A stretch of 32,696 nucleotides of DNA from Bacillota bacterium (GTDB lineage: Bacteria; Bacillota; Clostridia; Clostridiales; Caloramatoraceae): positions 1 to 32,696 of the forward strand of contig JAEZLD010000157.1 of assembly GCA_023415335.1 (NCBI GenBank). The letters run 5' to 3'. The position numbers and the translations under genes are program-made. Each line of letters begins with the position of its first letter. Position 1 is the first letter of the stretch. The notes under the pieces are model-generated. The model saw only the letters and a list, made by a program, of their open reading frames with translations, was not told the DNA's origin and ran no database searches. This document shows positions 31,540-32,696 of the stretch, piece after piece.

Positions 31540-32696
31540 ATGAAAAAAAGAATAACTGCCTTTGTTTTAATACTTTTGATATCATTATCCAGCCTTACAG
31601 TTTATGCTGACACAATTGCAGAAAAAAAGGACAAGCTTAAAGAATCACAAAATGCTATTACTGAATTAAATAATAAGCTTAATTCCTTAAAAAACTCCCA
31701 GAAGGATGTGCTGGAGCAGATAAATGAATTGGATAAGGCTTTGGATGATGCCCAGAAGCTTCTGGATAATGTTAACGGCCAGATAGACAGCATTAACTCT
31801 TCCATAGAGAAGACACAGGCTGAGTTAGACAAGGCTATTGAGGAGTATGATGTCCAGCAGGAGCTTTATGCCAGCAGAGTGAAGGCTATGTATATAAATG
31901 GCTCTGTTGGATATCTGGAGATGCTGCTTTCCTCTGAAAGCTTTGGGGACTTCATATCAAGAATGGAAACTGTTAAAACCATAGTGGAATTTGACAAGAA
32001 TATATTAACCGAAATGAAGCAGAAGCAGGATGAAATAACTGCAAAAAAAGCAGAGCTTGAGCAGCAGAAGAGCGATCTGGCGGTCCTCCAATCTCAGTAT
32101 AAGCAGACCGTTGCACAGTTGGATAAGGCAAATGATGAAAAACAGGCTTACTATAATAAAATCAAAGCTGATGTAGCATCTGTAGAAAAGGCAGCAGCAG
32201 CTGAGGAGGCCAAATCTAAAGCTCTTGAGGCACAAATAAAGAAGCTTCAGGAGGAGGAGGCTAATAAGAACTATGGTGACAACTATTCCGGCTATGCAAC
32301 TGGAGTTCTTAGAGTAAGTGATATAGGCTATGTACCAACTATGACAAGTCCCTTTGGAATGAGGTGGCATCCTGTCGTAGGCGGGTATAGGCTTCATTCA
32401 GGTATGGATTTGGGAGTACCATCGGGAACACCTGTATACTCTATGGCAGAGGGTAGGGTTATACTTTCTGAATATAGTGATAGTTGGGGAAACTATGTTA
32501 TTATATACCATGGTAATGGAATATCCTCCCTATACGCCCATTTATCAAAACGTCTGGTTTCTGTAGGAGAAACGGTAAAGGCTGGACAGAGAATTGGAAT
32601 TTCTGGAAGCACAGGATGGTCTACAGGACCACATCTTCATTTTGAAATAAGGAAGGATGGAACTCCAATAGATCCGGCTCCATACTATATTTGTGG
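31540..32696 (+). CDS. Secreted coiled-coil M23 metallopeptidase (EnvC/PcsB-like), C-terminus cut by window edge
   Basis: Starts at 31540 after AGGAGGGAGAAA and stays open to the window end (385 codons), lacking only its last residues. A signal peptide covers about residues 1-23 (K-K-R, hydrophobic run, V-Y-A). Residues about 25-245 are a long coiled coil rich in Q, K, E and N. The M23 (LytM) domain occupies about 265-385 with zinc ligands H286 and D290 in H-S-G-M-D and H367 in H-L-H-F-E, with Y-A-H-L-S between. All catalytic residues are present. Position after ftsEX suggests the FtsEX-controlled cell-wall hydrolase. Confidence 0.92.
   Translation, partial: MKKRITAFVLILLISLSSLTVYADTIAEKKDKLKESQNAITELNNKLNSLKNSQKDVLEQINELDKALDDAQKLLDNVNGQIDSINSSIEKTQAELDKAIEEYDVQQELYASRVKAMYINGSVGYLEMLLSSESFGDFISRMETVKTIVEFDKNILTEMKQKQDEITAKKAELEQQKSDLAVLQSQYKQTVAQLDKANDEKQAYYNKIKADVASVEKAAAAEEAKSKALEAQIKKLQEEEANKNYGDNYSGYATGVLRVSDIGYVPTMTSPFGMRWHPVVGGYRLHSGMDLGVPSGTPVYSMAEGRVILSEYSDSWGNYVIIYHGNGISSLYAHLSKRLVSVGETVKAGQRIGISGSTGWSTGPHLHFEIRKDGTPIDPAPYYIC

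Overview
The window looks like chromosomal DNA of an anaerobic, spore-forming, low-GC Firmicute of the Clostridium type. The evidence is AT-rich intergenic DNA, strong AGGAGG-type ribosome binding sites, the gene order acpS-nnrD-gerS-like lipoprotein-alr-mazE-mazF followed by ftsE-ftsX-M23 peptidase, and protein families typical of clostridia. I see no tRNA, rRNA, CRISPR array, transposase or phage gene. Both ends cut a gene: a small membrane protein at the left edge and a cell-wall peptidase at the right edge.

Region 1 (1-2437) holds metal homeostasis: an Nramp Mn(II) transporter (mntH) divergent from its likely repressor mntR, with a MntR-box-like palindrome between them.

Region 2 (2436-18320) is the core: a purine-catabolism island in two divergent transcription units. 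Leftward are xdhA-xdhC-xdhB (a three-subunit molybdenum xanthine dehydrogenase) and guaD (guanine deaminase), with two overlapping gene junctions. Rightward are ssnA (amidohydrolase), ygfK (993-aa flavin/iron-sulfur reductase), hyuA (dihydropyrimidinase/hydantoinase), a fused 2Fe-2S plus molybdopterin dehydrogenase of the selenium-dependent XDH type, a TetR regulator and ade (adenine deaminase). Deaminases and dehydrogenases would funnel adenine, guanine and hypoxanthine to xanthine/urate. YgfK, HyuA and SsnA are the likely ring-reducing and ring-opening enzymes. The most interesting reading is that YgfK is a rearranged dihydropyrimidine-dehydrogenase-like enzyme encoded directly before a dihydropyrimidinase, which suggests reductive opening of the purine ring. 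The downstream steps (YgeW/YgeX/YgeY-type enzymes), purine permeases and selenium-insertion genes are not in the window.

Region 3 (18328-24117) is a looser run: a compact structured element, a PAP2 phosphatase, a divergent PRPP-synthetase-like protein, a candidate small RNA with a C-rich single-stranded segment, a SufS-like PLP enzyme, a leftward DUF624 membrane protein, a gene-poor stretch with a possible decayed gene, a DUF6514-like protein and a 30-residue membrane peptide.

Region 4 (24118-32696) is conserved clostridial core: acpS, nnrD, a GerS-like lipoprotein, alanine racemase, the mazEF toxin-antitoxin pair, a YitT-family membrane protein, then ftsE-ftsX and a secreted coiled-coil M23 peptidase. 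These are consistent with envelope, division and germination functions.
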